Source of the DNA: Novosphingobium sp.
Lineage (GTDB): Bacteria; Pseudomonadota; Alphaproteobacteria; Sphingomonadales; Sphingomonadaceae
Assembly (NCBI GenBank): GCA_017745295.1
Contig: JAGHZR010000012.1
Location: 1-64,000 of the forward strand
Direction: 5' to 3'
Length of the DNA stretch: 64,000 nucleotides
Shown: one piece after another, positions 1 through 9,208 of the stretch
Layout: each line of letters starts with the position of its first letter
Position numbering within the stretch: the stretch's first letter is position 1
The notes under the pieces: generated by a model
The model's input: the letters and a program-made list of their open reading frames with translations, nothing else
What the model was told of the DNA's origin: nothing
Databases searched by the model: none
Made by a program: the position numbers and the translations under genes

Positions 1-863
1 AGGCTGGTGCGCAGGGTCGTGGTGACGACTTCCTGTTCACGCGCATGCTGGGCGTCGATCTCGGCGCGGGCGGCGGCGGCGACGCGGAACTGCTCGACGG
101 CCTGGGCGATCTCGCCGATTTCGTCGCCGCGTTCGCGGTAGGGCACGTCCGCCTTGCCGCCTTCGGCGAGCGTGGTGGTGACTTGCGTGATCCGGCTCAT
201 CGGCGCGGCGACAGTGCGGTTGAGCACGCGCCAGACCAGCAGGATCCCGGCGATGCCCAGAACAATCAGGCCACTGGAAATCGAGATGGCGAAATCGGCC
301 GTTTCCCTGCCGGCTACGGCTCGTGCCCTGGAGCTGTCACGCGATTCGTCGAGCAGCTTTTCGGTCTGGTCGATGATGTCGTGCGATGCCGTGCGGGCAT
401 CGCCCTTCAGCACCGCCATCGTGCCGGCCATGTCCCCGGTGGCACGCAGCGCGAAAAGGCGGTCGTTGGCCCGGTTGAGCGCGTCGACCTTGCTGCCCAG
501 GGCGGCAGCGTCGTCCTGGAAATCGGTGTCGGCGACCTGCTTGTATTCATCGACCGCCTTGGTCAGGGCGGCCTTCGTATTGTCGAGACGGCGGCGGATG
601 TCGGCTTCTTCCTCGGGCGTGTTGACCGCAGCATAATACGTGTAGACGATGATCCGCATTTCCTTGACGCTGCCGATCACGTCGGCGAGCGCGGACATGC
701 TGGCAATGCCGTGATCGACATGGTTCTGCGCAATGGCGTCCAGCTTGCGTGTCGATATCAGGCCATTGATGCCCACCACGCTCAGCAGGACGATCAGCAG
801 GCCGAAAGCGGCAAACAACTTCTTGGGAAGCTGCCAGTTATTGAGAAAATCGAGCATGTTCAT
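1..863 (-). CDS. Methyl-accepting chemotaxis protein, N-terminal part (cut by window edge)
   Basis: Reading leftward from ATG at 863, an open frame of 287 codons runs off the left edge. It has a short cytoplasmic start, a membrane segment at about residues 17-35, an alpha-helical periplasmic stretch of about 150 residues resembling a four-helix-bundle ligand domain, a second membrane segment at about 192-212, and a HAMP domain at about 213-262 (RGDEIGEIAQAVEQF). The signalling domain must lie beyond base 1. Chemoreceptors of this build sense ligands in the periplasm and control CheA. A histidine kinase with the same N-terminal architecture is possible, because the output domain is not visible. 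A second in-frame ATG at 857 is an alternative start; neither has a strong Shine-Dalgarno sequence. Upstream bases 864-1045 hold no gene. Confidence 0.82.
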   Translation of the reverse strand, partial: MNMLDFLNNWQLPKKLFAAFGLLIVLLSVVGINGLISTRKLDAIAQNHVDHGIASMSALADVIGSVKEMRIIVYTYYAAVNTPEEEADIRRRLDNTKAALTKAVDEYKQVADTDFQDDAAALGSKVDALNRANDRLFALRATGDMAGTMAVLKGDARTASHDIIDQTEKLLDESRDSSRARAVAGRETADFAISISSGLIVLGIAGILLVWRVLNRTVAAPMSRITQVTTTLAEGGKADVPYRERGDEIGEIAQAVEQFRVAAAARAEIDAQHAREQEVVTTTLRTS

Positions 864-1045
864 TCCATTTGTCGGGAGGCCGGACGGCAACCGTCGAAGG
901 TCCGCTATTGTGTATTTATAGACACAAAGGACCGATCCCGGTCTCTGTTTGCCGCCGAAAACCCCGCAAATCCGCCACTCTTGCGCAACGGGTGGCAGCT
1001 GGCCAAGCTTGTCGCGCCCGGCCAGGGGACATGCCGGACTTTCGT

Positions 1046-3751
1046 TCAGGTCTGCAAATCGATGGGCACCAGTGCAAGGTTCTGGATCGCGGCAAGCCCC
1101 CATTGCGCGGCGCTGTTGGTGGAGAGGCCGGGAACTTCCACCGTCCCGTCGGCGGTGGTCGTCTCCGTCAGATTCGAGGCGAGTTCGCCGCCGTGGAATT
1201 CCTCCCAGGCCCGCCGCGCCAGTGCGCGATCACCGAGGGCGTGGGCGGCATAGGCGGTGAGGCGCGAGTGGGCCTGCCGCAAGTTATGCCCGCGCGGGCG
1301 TTCGCCGAAGCGGCGCTGCCACTCGGCGGCGGGGGCGTTGTACCAGGCGCAATAGTCGATCCAGGCGGCGCGGTAGCGGGGCGCATCGACCAGCGGCAGG
1401 ACTTCGGCCATGATTTCGACGATCCCGAACACGGCATTGAGGTGACTGACGCTGATCTGGTCTCCGCCCGAAATGAAGCGGCCGCTGGCGAGGTCGAAGT
1501 TCGCGCCGCCCGCCCACCATTGGCGCGGCAGGGCGGCGATGCTGTCCATTCCTGCGACGATGCGGTCACGCCAGCGGCGGTCTCCGGTCCGTTCCCATTC
1601 GGTGAACCAGGCGGCGACGAGACTGCCCCAGCTGGTGCCGAACTGAAGCTGGATCACGCCTTCGGGCAGGCCCTGCGGCCTGGTGACGGCCGCAACGCCG
1701 CCGGGGGGCAGCGATTCCGGCGCGCGGTCCGCCACCTTGCGGCCGATATCGACTTTCTGGAGCGCACGGTCGGAATGAACGAGCGCGCGCATCAGGTCGC
1801 CCACCCGCTCGTCGCCGGTGAGGTAGTAGTAGATGCGGCGATAGGCGGCGTTGGAAACGCGCGGCTGCTTCGAACTGTCGCTCCAGTGCTGGACGCCGTG
1901 GCGGGTGCCGAGCCCGGCCCAGGGTCCGGCGTGGTAGACGTCGACCTCGCCGGTATGGCGCGTCATCGCCTCGGCCATGCGGAACAGGTCGGCGCGGCCG
2001 GTGCGCAAGTAGCTGTACCAGAGCCAGAGGTCGGTCGAGAGTTCGCTGTTGTCCCAGGCATAGCCGCCGATGTCGTAGCGCCACTGGTGCCGGTCGGCAT
2101 CGTAACTGTGCATGACATCGCCGTGGTTCCAGAAACCGTACCAGTGCCGCCGCTCGATCTCGTCCCGGTAGTGGCCGAGCAGCAGGTCGTTCTGGCGCTC
2201 CACCGCCTGTGCCGCCGGGCCGGTGACGGTGGGCAGCGCCCAGTCCCCGAACACCCCGGCGGCGCGGATCTGCGCGGGACTTGCCTGAAGGCGCGGCGGG
2301 CGCGCGACATGGGCGGCGTAGCTTTCCAGCGTCGCGGCATCGGGCGTCGCGGGCAGTGCCCAGAGCCAGAGTTCGTTGGTGCGCGCGATGCCCTTGGCCG
2401 AATCCCAGCCCGGTTCGTAATCCTCATAGGTCACGTCGAGACCGCGGTTCTGCGCGGGATAATCGGTCATGCCCAGAGCGTCGCGGTAGGAGCGCATGTC
2501 CATCGCCGGGGCGTCGGGCGCCCAGAGCCAGGCGGTGAGCCGGGCTTCGTCGCCGGAGGCTTCGGCAATGTCGAGCTGGACCGGGTGGCGCTTCCAGAAG
2601 TCCGCCATGCCGATCGCCGCACCGCCCCGCGGAGAGCCGACGTAGGCGAGGCCTCGGGCGCGGTGGCCTTCGAGCGACTGGATCGGCGCGCGGCCCTTGC
2701 GGGTGCGCTTGGTCAGCACGAAGCCCTCGGACGAACCCTGGAACAGCCGGAAATCGCCCCAGGCGGGAATGCTCTCCAGCAGCGGCGCAAACTTTTCGGG
2801 CAGGGTTGCCACATCGGGCGTTGCCCGGCCGTCGATCTGGGCCTGCCGGAAGGCTTCGCCGGGATCGCGGCGCAAGCCTGTCAGCGGACGCACCGCTTCG
2901 GCGAAGAGGCCCTCTCCGGTGGCGAGGCGGACATGGCGGTCATGCAGGGCGCCGCGCATCGGTACTTGTGCGGTGACACCGAGGCCGGAAAGGAAATCGT
3001 GCTCGGCATCGCCGTCCCAGATCACGCTGTGAACGATCCGCACCGCGTCGCTGCCGCTGGTGAAATAGAGCCGCAGGCTGAAGGGCAGCCATGCGCGTGC
3101 CTCTCCCGAATGAACGCCGTCGATCTTGATCACGGCGCGGACCGGGCCGGTCTGTTCGATGGTCACGCCGTCGATGCGGCTGATGAAGTGGTGCTGCGAG
3201 AGGGTATCGGCTTCCTCGCCCGAAGCGGCATCCTGGGCGCGGGCGACCAGCGCGACATCGCGCAGCAGCACTTGGCCATCGCGCTCGGCGGAGGCGATCA
3301 CCGCGCTGCCGGAGCGCGGGATGCGCCAGCGCGTCGGGCCGACGGTGACGAGCACGGCGTCGGCCTGCTGCTCGACCGAGGCCTTCTCGACCGGGCTGGC
3401 GGCGCGCCCTGCGGCGATCCTGACGTGTCCGGGCGCATGGTGTCCGGCGGGGAGGCTATGGCCGCTCCATTTGATCGAGCCATCGGGCCAGTAGGCCAGC
3501 GGCCAGCTCTGCACCGGCAGCACCGCACCGCCCTCCGTTCGCGCGGCAAGGTGCCCCGCATGTCGCAGCGTGCCGCGCGGCCAGGGCAGGCCGAACGTCT
3601 GGCCGGCGTCCCAGTCGGGCGCGGTGCCGTCGAGCCAGTGCAGTTCGGCATGCGCCCCGGAAGAGGCGGCGGCCAGAACAGGGGCGGGAAGGGAGAGCGC
3701 GGCACCGCCAAGGAGACCGGCGCGCAGCAGCGCACGACGAGAGCAGGGCAT
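1046..3751 (-). CDS. Secreted PL26-like exo-rhamnogalacturonan lyase family protein (PcRGLX/YetA type)
   Basis: About 900 residues with a Tat-like or Sec signal (SRRALLRAG then a hydrophobic run ending PVLAA). The N-terminal region carries the family's 'G-(V/L)-PWP-(K/R)G' signature (FGLPWPRG) expected of the RIFT-barrel domain. A long beta-sandwich region follows, then a C-terminal alpha/alpha-barrel-like half rich in Trp and Tyr (WYGFWNHGD, WDNSELSTDLWLWY). Family members release unsaturated disaccharides from rhamnogalacturonan-I; the exact substrate here is inferred. The frame can be extended to TTG at 3769 or ATG at 3757. I prefer ATG at 3751, because AGGA at 3761-3758 sits six bases before it. 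It is the last gene of the operon that starts with the TonB receptor, 14 bases after the stop of the DUF6250 gene. Confidence 0.68.
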   Translation of the reverse strand: MPCSRRALLRAGLLGGAALSLPAPVLAAASSGAHAELHWLDGTAPDWDAGQTFGLPWPRGTLRHAGHLAARTEGGAVLPVQSWPLAYWPDGSIKWSGHSLPAGHHAPGHVRIAAGRAASPVEKASVEQQADAVLVTVGPTRWRIPRSGSAVIASAERDGQVLLRDVALVARAQDAASGEEADTLSQHHFISRIDGVTIEQTGPVRAVIKIDGVHSGEARAWLPFSLRLYFTSGSDAVRIVHSVIWDGDAEHDFLSGLGVTAQVPMRGALHDRHVRLATGEGLFAEAVRPLTGLRRDPGEAFRQAQIDGRATPDVATLPEKFAPLLESIPAWGDFRLFQGSSEGFVLTKRTRKGRAPIQSLEGHRARGLAYVGSPRGGAAIGMADFWKRHPVQLDIAEASGDEARLTAWLWAPDAPAMDMRSYRDALGMTDYPAQNRGLDVTYEDYEPGWDSAKGIARTNELWLWALPATPDAATLESYAAHVARPPRLQASPAQIRAAGVFGDWALPTVTGPAAQAVERQNDLLLGHYRDEIERRHWYGFWNHGDVMHSYDADRHQWRYDIGGYAWDNSELSTDLWLWYSYLRTGRADLFRMAEAMTRHTGEVDVYHAGPWAGLGTRHGVQHWSDSSKQPRVSNAAYRRIYYYLTGDERVGDLMRALVHSDRALQKVDIGRKVADRAPESLPPGGVAAVTRPQGLPEGVIQLQFGTSWGSLVAAWFTEWERTGDRRWRDRIVAGMDSIAALPRQWWAGGANFDLASGRFISGGDQISVSHLNAVFGIVEIMAEVLPLVDAPRYRAAWIDYCAWYNAPAAEWQRRFGERPRGHNLRQAHSRLTAYAAHALGDRALARRAWEEFHGGELASNLTETTTADGTVEVPGLSTNSAAQWGLAAIQNLALVPIDLQT

Positions 3752-3765
3752 GGGCATTCCTGATA

Positions 3766-4479
3766 TCAAGCGAGACGGGAAACGGTGAAACGGCGCAGCC
3801 GCAGATGGCTGGCAGTGGTACGCAGCGCGAAGTGGCCGCCGGTGAGCGGCTGGGGATCGTCGAAGGCGAACAGCTGCCTGCCGTCGCGGAAGAACCCGAT
3901 CTGGTTCCCGTCTGCGGTCAGGCGGATGCGCTGCCAGCGGTTGGCGACGAGCATGTCCTCCGCACCGCGCCGGTCGTTTTCCGGCAGCAGGGGCCGCACG
4001 CCGGGCTTGCCGACATAACGGCGAAAGCGCGTGGTTGAATTGCCGTTGCCGCCGAGGCCGACGTAGTAGGTTTCGAGGGTATCATAGTCCTCGAACTTGC
4101 CCGAGCGCGGGCGGGTGAGGGCATCGCCTGCGGGCGCGGCGGGGTCCTCAGCCATCCAGAAGCAGTTGAGGTCGCTCACCCGGTCATGCGCGCCGCCCGC
4201 CGAGACGGCCTGCGCCTCATAGTCGATGGCGATGCGGCCTTCGAGGCGCGGCAGGAACCACAAGGTCAGCCCGGCGGGCGCCTCGATATCGAGCACGCCC
4301 TCCGCCACGGAAACTTGTGCCGGGGTTTCCGCCTCGATCCGCCACTGGTTCAGGCCGTGGCGGAAGTGGTCCGAGAACAGTTTCCGCTCGCCGCTGCGCG
4401 CGAAAACCGGGGCCGGCAGTAGACAGGCTCCCGCCAGCCCCGTCACTATCGTGCGCCGGGAAAGTACCGAAAGCGTCAC
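3766..4479 (-). CDS. Secreted DUF6250 domain protein
   Basis: 237 residues with a signal peptide (SRRTIVTGLAGACLLPAPVFA). The mature part looks like a concanavalin-type beta-sandwich with the strongly conserved block DRVSDLNCFWMAEDP and a later YYVGLGGNGNSTTRFRRY motif, both typical of DUF6250. Members are usually found beside rhamnogalacturonan- or pectin-degrading enzymes. Its role is unproven but is probably glycan binding or an unassigned glycan-active enzyme. The GTG start overlaps the stop of the TonB receptor (GTGA), which implies translational coupling. The lyase-like gene follows at once. It is probably periplasmic. Confidence 0.7.
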   Translation of the reverse strand: MTLSVLSRRTIVTGLAGACLLPAPVFARSGERKLFSDHFRHGLNQWRIEAETPAQVSVAEGVLDIEAPAGLTLWFLPRLEGRIAIDYEAQAVSAGGAHDRVSDLNCFWMAEDPAAPAGDALTRPRSGKFEDYDTLETYYVGLGGNGNSTTRFRRYVGKPGVRPLLPENDRRGAEDMLVANRWQRIRLTADGNQIGFFRDGRQLFAFDDPQPLTGGHFALRTTASHLRLRRFTVSRLA

Positions 4480-7268
4480 AGCTTGGCCCGCACGCCGAAG
4501 TAGATGCGGCGGCCGTAGGTCTCGATCACGTTGCGGCGATAGACGCTGTTGGCATTCTCGATCCGCGTCGAATCGGTGAGGTTAACGCCTTCCAGGAACA
4601 CCGAGACATGCGGGTTGATGACATAGCTCGCCGAAGCGTCGAACTGGCCGAAGGACTCGCCGAACGAGGGGTTGTTGCCGCGATCGACTGCATTGATGAG
4701 GTAGCGGCTGCGCCAGTTGTACGACCCGCGAATGGCGAAGCGGCCGTCGTCGTAGAACAGCGAGGCGTTGTAGCTGTTGCGCGAGACGCCGGGGAACGGC
4801 AGCGAGGCGCCGGTGAAGTAATCCTTGCCCTCGTAGCCGCTGTCGCTGTTGAAGGTGTAGTTCGCGGTCACGCCGAAGTTGCCGAGCAGGCCGGGCAGGA
4901 AGTCCAGCCCGAGCTGCGCGCCCGCCTCGAAGCCCTGGATGGTGACGTGCTGGGTGCCGTTGACCGGCAGCCGGATCGTATAGACCTGGCCGTCGATCTC
5001 CTCTTCCTGGCTCTGCGTGTCGATGAACGACTTGATGTCCTTGCGGAACGCCGTGACCGAGACGTAGTTGGTGCGCGAAAGATAGTATTCGAAACCGAGG
5101 TCGTACTGCCAGGCGCGATAGGGCTTGAGGCCCGGATTGCCGCGCGAGCCGGTGAGCGCGACGGAATCGAGCCGGACGTTCGGCGCCATCTGCGAAGGGG
5201 CCGGGCGGGCGAGCACGTCGGACGCCGTGGCGCGCACCACCAGCTTGCGCGGGATCACTTCGGCACGCAGGTTCAGCGAGGGCAGCAGCACGGTATATTC
5301 GCCGCTGTAGCGGGCGGGGGTGATGACGCCGTCGGTGCTCTGGCTGCCGCTGGAAACCGTGCGGGTATGGACAAGGCGCGCGCCGATCACGCCCGAGAGG
5401 TCGAAGCCGAGGTCGGCGTTGAACGAACCCTGGAAATACCCCGCCACGGTGCTTTCCTTGACCCGGTAGGTGTCGAGCGGCGAAATGCTGGTGTAGGGAT
5501 CGGGGATGCCCACGGCATTGGCCAGATTGTCGCCAAGGTTCCACCAGCGGTCGATGCCCGAGAAGCCGAGGTCGCCGGTCTTGAAGAAGTTGCCGTCGCC
5601 CATGCCGCCATATGTGTTCAGCAGGTCGCGGATATTGGCGAGCTGGACCGCCGGGGTCGTCGTGCCGAGCACCTGGGTGCCGGTCACGCCCGAGCGGGTC
5701 AGCGTGGTCTGCCCGGTGATGCCGTTCAGCGTATAGACCGCGTTCTGGAAGCGGCTGCTGGAAACCAGCTGGTTCAGCTCGATGCCGCTCTTCAGCGAGG
5801 TCAGGAAGCCGCTCTCATCGGGCTTGTATTCGGCATCGAATTTGCCGCCGGTCTCGCGCTGCTTGTTGAGGCGCGGACGGGCCTCGACCGAGAGGGTGTT
5901 GATCCCCTGGGTGGTCGTGGTGTCGATCGGCAGGATGATGTTGGGCGCGTTCTGCGGGTTGTTGTAGTCGATCGTGATCCACGGCAGCGCGTCCTTGCCG
6001 GAGACCGAGGCGGTCACGTCCACCTCGTCGTTGAGCACGCGCGAGGCGGCATACGTGCCGCGCGCGGAGAACCGGAACTTGCCGGTGGTCCACTCGGCGC
6101 CGAGAATGCCGTTGAAGGTGCGACGGTTGAGGCTGCCGATCACGCTGCGATAGTTCACGCTCGGACCCGATCCGGCGTTGGAGCCGTTGACGAAAGTCAC
6201 CCTCTGCGCGGTCTCGTCGCGAATGACGACGCCGCTGGGATCGATGCCGCCGTTCGCCACGGACTGGGTGGTGCTCAGCTGGAGGTACTGGTCGTCCGAA
6301 GTCGTGTCGCTGCGGGTGTAAGTGCCTTCGACATAGGCGCGGAAGTCGTCATTGGGACGCCATTCGAGGATGCCGTTGACGGCGTAGCGCTTGGTCGGCT
6401 CTGTCGCGGTGATGTAGCGCGGGATATCGGGATAGAAGTCGCCGAAGCCGCTGCCGTCGAGGTCGACGCAGCGCGCCTGGTTGCGGCCCGAGAGGCAGTT
6501 CTGCGCGGCAGGGGTGGCGGGCTGCCGGGTCTCGACCTGCCGCCAGCCGGTGGTGCGGGCCTGGTCGTAGCGGATCGTGCGGTTCTCGTAAGTGCCCGAG
6601 ACGAGCACGCCAATGGTGTCATGCGCGAAGAGCCTCGAGCCGATCATCGCGAACTTCGGGTCCACCTTGTCGGCCAGCTCGTTGTAGATGCCCTGCGCGG
6701 AGCCTGCGAGGTAGCCTTCCCTGGCGTCGAAGGGGCGGCGGGTGATGACGCGCACGGTGCCGCCGAGACCGCCTTCGGTCATGTCCGGGGTGGCGGATTT
6801 GAGCACTTCGAGGCGCGAGACGAATTCAGCGGGCAAGTCGCGGAAATCGACCGCGCGATTGCTGCCGTTGCCCGCCGCAGCCGCGATCGAGGTGGAAAGC
6901 GCCGTCTGGCCGTTGATCTCGACGCGGTTGAGAGAGGCGTCGGCGCCGCGAATGGTGATCGCCTGTCCCTCGCCGCCGCTGCGGGTGATCTGCACGCCGG
7001 TGATGCGCTGGAGCGCCTCGCCGATGTTCTTGTCGGGGAACTTGCCGACGTCCTCCGCCGAGATCGCATCGACGACTTGCGCGGAATCTCGCTTCACGGC
7101 CAGAGAATCGGCAAGGCTCTTGCGGATGCCGGTGACGATGATGTCGGCGCGCTGCGTATCTTCGGCGCCCGTTCCCGGCGTTTCGGTTCGCGGCTGCTGC
7201 TGGGCTTCCTGTGCGAAAACCGAGGTACTGGTGAGAAGAAGCGCCAAGGCACCGCTGAGACGATACAC
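4476..7268 (-). CDS. TonB-dependent receptor (Caulobacter type), likely oligosaccharide importer
   Basis: About 930 residues. A signal peptide (YRLSGALALLLTSTSVFAQ) is followed by a TonB box-like ADIIVTG, a plug domain with the Caulobacter-type signature (AEDVGKFPDKNIGEALQRITGVQ and IRGADASLNRVEINGQ), and a 22-strand barrel ending in a typical C-terminal aromatic-rich strand (RIYFGVRAKL). Such outer-membrane receptors import large substrates using TonB energy. The operon context (DUF6250, PL26-like lyase) points to rhamnogalacturonan fragments. The frame is open to TTG at 7394, but the extra 42 residues precede the signal peptide. GTG at 7268 with AAGGGG about nine bases upstream is the better start. 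Confidence 0.9.
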   Translation of the reverse strand: MYRLSGALALLLTSTSVFAQEAQQQPRTETPGTGAEDTQRADIIVTGIRKSLADSLAVKRDSAQVVDAISAEDVGKFPDKNIGEALQRITGVQITRSGGEGQAITIRGADASLNRVEINGQTALSTSIAAAAGNGSNRAVDFRDLPAEFVSRLEVLKSATPDMTEGGLGGTVRVITRRPFDAREGYLAGSAQGIYNELADKVDPKFAMIGSRLFAHDTIGVLVSGTYENRTIRYDQARTTGWRQVETRQPATPAAQNCLSGRNQARCVDLDGSGFGDFYPDIPRYITATEPTKRYAVNGILEWRPNDDFRAYVEGTYTRSDTTSDDQYLQLSTTQSVANGGIDPSGVVIRDETAQRVTFVNGSNAGSGPSVNYRSVIGSLNRRTFNGILGAEWTTGKFRFSARGTYAASRVLNDEVDVTASVSGKDALPWITIDYNNPQNAPNIILPIDTTTTQGINTLSVEARPRLNKQRETGGKFDAEYKPDESGFLTSLKSGIELNQLVSSSRFQNAVYTLNGITGQTTLTRSGVTGTQVLGTTTPAVQLANIRDLLNTYGGMGDGNFFKTGDLGFSGIDRWWNLGDNLANAVGIPDPYTSISPLDTYRVKESTVAGYFQGSFNADLGFDLSGVIGARLVHTRTVSSGSQSTDGVITPARYSGEYTVLLPSLNLRAEVIPRKLVVRATASDVLARPAPSQMAPNVRLDSVALTGSRGNPGLKPYRAWQYDLGFEYYLSRTNYVSVTAFRKDIKSFIDTQSQEEEIDGQVYTIRLPVNGTQHVTIQGFEAGAQLGLDFLPGLLGNFGVTANYTFNSDSGYEGKDYFTGASLPFPGVSRNSYNASLFYDDGRFAIRGSYNWRSRYLINAVDRGNNPSFGESFGQFDASASYVINPHVSVFLEGVNLTDSTRIENANSVYRRNVIETYGRRIYFGVRAKL

Positions 7269-7597
7269 GACAATATGCCCCTTTTGTCGGACTAGAAAAC
7301 CGACGAGAGGGCTAATCTCCAGTGATTTGGTTGACAAAAAAGTTTTTCTAGGGACTGGAGTAGGATAGCGGACAAACCCGCGCTTGTTGAGCAATGCAAA
7401 TAGCAGCGGGCGGAGCGGCGCTGCGCAAGTCTCTGCCGGTTCAGCGCAACGCGGGGTGATCGGTTCCGTACAGCTGTCGCGACGCCGCCTTGCGGCCTTG
7501 AGCGCGGCTCATATGGAAATGCGTAAAACGCAATTACACGGAGTATTTCCGCAACCTCGCCGACCGGTATGCGAAGCGCCGCTTCGCTTGCGGCGAT
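7269..7597. promoter_or_regulatory. Intergenic control region upstream of the TonB-receptor operon
   Basis: About 330 bases without a convincing gene. CTAGAAAA at 7292-7299 and TTTTCTAG at 7344-7351 form a perfect inverted repeat across a 44-base gap. The first arm is also bracketed by GTCGG (7286-7290) and CCGAC (7300-7304), a short stem just upstream of the receptor's ribosome-binding site. CTAG is rare in GC-rich genomes, so these may be operator half-sites. The neighbouring HTH gene is a candidate regulator by position only. I see no clear sigma-70 pair. Confidence 0.35.
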
Positions 7598-8056
7598 TCA
7601 GCGAATGGCTTCGGCCCGCGCGATCAGCGCGTCGAGCGCGGTGCGGCCATGGCGCAGTTCCTCGATGATCCTGCGGAGTTCCTTGCCGGTGATTCGCGAA
7701 CCGCCCTCGCTGTCCACCGCCTGGACCTCGACGATGGAATGCAGCGCCTCGACGATGGCGAGCACGGGGTCCATCGGCATGCGGGCGCTGGGCAGGGGGA
7801 CCGCGCGCACTTGCCCCAGGGCCAGGAACGGATCGATTGCGCCGGGCCCGAACGTGCGCTCGATTCGCGCGAGAATCAGTGGGTCGAGACTCGTCGCCCG
7901 GCCTTTCGCATTGCGGATCGTGCCGACCGAGCAGCCCAGCCGCTCGGCCATCTGGCTATCCGACAAATCCTCGCTCTTCTGCAGGTTACGGATGATCGTC
8001 GCCACCGCCTGGCGGTAGTCCTCACTCGAAAGTGCAGCGGATCGGGCCGATGTCAT
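7598..8056 (-). CDS. Small helix-turn-helix regulator
   Basis: 152 residues. The N-terminal part contains an XRE-like helix-turn-helix (about 30-55: LSDSQMAERLGCSVGTIRNAKG), followed by a region typical of repressor-like proteins with a recognition of 'LARIERTFG', and a C-terminal helical part (ITGKELRRIIEELRHGRTALDALI) that may dimerise. It is divergent from the L,D-transpeptidase gene (107-base gap) and upstream of the TonB-receptor operon in the same direction, separated by about 330 bases. The target is unknown; control of either neighbour is inference. Confidence 0.72.
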   Translation of the reverse strand: MTSARSAALSSEDYRQAVATIIRNLQKSEDLSDSQMAERLGCSVGTIRNAKGRATSLDPLILARIERTFGPGAIDPFLALGQVRAVPLPSARMPMDPVLAIVEALHSIVEVQAVDSEGGSRITGKELRRIIEELRHGRTALDALIARAEAIR

Positions 8057-8163
8057 GATGTATGATCCTTCCTTGTCTTTCGAGGCGGAGACAAGAGCTT
8101 GTGGCGGAGGAGGCGAATCTGGCCAAGACTTTGTCGACGGAATCGCTATATGGCAGCGACAAT

Positions 8164-8889
8164 ATGAAATTCAGCCGTCGCAATCTGATCGTTGCAGCCA
8201 GTGCGTTCGCAGCGTCGTCATCTTCTGCCGCTCGCGCCGTTTCATCCGCATTTCCGGACCGATCGCGTGCGCCTTCGCTCGTTCAGCCGCGCAGCGGCCC
8301 GGCCATCGGGGCATTCCCGCCGGTCAGGCCTGCCGCCGAGCCGCAACTCATGCCGTTGCCCCCGCGATTCGAACCCGAGGGCGTTCGCCCGGAACTGTTC
8401 GACGCCGCGATGAAGGCGCTCGACCGGCATGACCGGCGCGTGAAGGGCGACCGGATCGGGATCGTCGATTTCTCGGCCTCCTCGTCGCAGCCGCGCTTCC
8501 ATCTGGTCGATCTGGAGAATCGCAAGATCACGTCGCTCCATGTCGCGCATGGCAGCGGGTCCGACCCGGCGCATACCGGCTGGTTGCAGCGTTTCTCGAA
8601 CCGGATGGGATCGAACGCCAGCAGCGAGGGCGCCTATCTGACCTCGGATTACTATTATGGCGGACATGGCCGTTCGCAGCGGCTGGTCGGACTCGATGCC
8701 ACCAACAGCAATGCGCTGGAGCGGGCCATCGTGATTCACGGCGCCTGGTATGCCGAGCCGAACATGATCGGCGCGCATGGCAAGTTGGGACGGAGCCAGG
8801 GCTGCCTTGCCGTGGGCGACAGCCTGCTCAGCCGCGCGTTCGACCATCTCGGCGAAGGACGCCTGATCTACGCGGCCAAGCTGGCCTGA
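8164..8889 (+). CDS. Murein L,D-transpeptidase catalytic domain protein (YkuD_2 family)
   Basis: 241 residues from ATG 8164, which starts a Tat-like signal (FSRRNLIVAASAFAASS). The catalytic region has LFDAAMKAL, VDFSASSSQPRF, GSGSDPAHTG and the active-site stretch HGAWYAE...GRSQGCLAV, with the nucleophile Cys in SQGCLAV and its His partner in IHGAWY. The family carries out 3-3 cross-linking or related remodelling of peptidoglycan in the periplasm. The frame can be read back to 8062, but that would run into the divergent promoter region and precede the signal peptide. It converges with the next gene across seven bases. Confidence 0.85.
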   Translation: MKFSRRNLIVAASAFAASSSSAARAVSSAFPDRSRAPSLVQPRSGPAIGAFPPVRPAAEPQLMPLPPRFEPEGVRPELFDAAMKALDRHDRRVKGDRIGIVDFSASSSQPRFHLVDLENRKITSLHVAHGSGSDPAHTGWLQRFSNRMGSNASSEGAYLTSDYYYGGHGRSQRLVGLDATNSNALERAIVIHGAWYAEPNMIGAHGKLGRSQGCLAVGDSLLSRAFDHLGEGRLIYAAKLA

Positions 8890-8896
8890 AGGACCC

Positions 8897-9208
8897 TTAG
8901 ATCGTCACCAGGGCACTGACCCGGTGCGAGAACGGGTGGTTCGGCGTCGAACCGCGACTGATCTGCGAGAACATGCCGTCACCCAGCGCGGTAAGCCTGG
9001 CTTCGACCAGCGGCAGGTCTTCGCCCTTCTTCACGTCGAGATGGACGTGGAGCTTGCCCTTGAAATCCAGCGTGATCTCGTCCGCCTCGCCAATCCGCTC
9101 GCGCAGATCATCGAGGATCGCGGCGAGTTGGTCGTTCAATGTCAGTCTGGACGGGGCGGCCCCGGGATTCGTGGAATCGAGCGAGTAAACCGTGGCGTCC
9201 TTCGGCAT
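8897..9208 (-). CDS. Hypothetical protein
   Basis: 103 residues from ATG 9208 (MPKDATVYSLDS). I do not recognise the family. It has no signal peptide or membrane segment. It contains an amphipathic stretch (LNDQLAAILDDLRERI) and a beta-rich middle with many charged residues (ADEITLDFKGKLHVHLDVKKGEDL). An in-frame extension to 9337 has poor coding character (Cys/Arg-rich) and is probably not translated. GGGAC a few bases upstream of 9208 is a weak ribosome-binding site. The 227 bases between this start and 9435 hold no other gene I can support. Confidence 0.55.
   Translation of the reverse strand: MPKDATVYSLDSTNPGAAPSRLTLNDQLAAILDDLRERIGEADEITLDFKGKLHVHLDVKKGEDLPLVEARLTALGDGMFSQISRGSTPNHPFSHRVSALVTI

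Noticed and set aside
869..3763. Long plus-strand open frame (964 codons) opposite the lyase-like gene
   Set aside because: It is the antisense of the PL26-like gene. It has low-complexity composition, no ribosome-binding site, no known domain, and the opposite strand has a signal peptide and family motifs. Such shadows are common in GC-rich genomes.
4317..7295. Plus-strand open frame of 992 codons opposite the TonB receptor
   Set aside because: Antisense shadow; the minus strand has a signal peptide, plug and barrel signatures and an operon partner.
7331..7366. Possible sigma-70 promoter TTGACA with TAGGAT on the plus strand
   Set aside because: The spacer is 24 bases, too long for a sigma-70 promoter, and no gene is read rightward from it.
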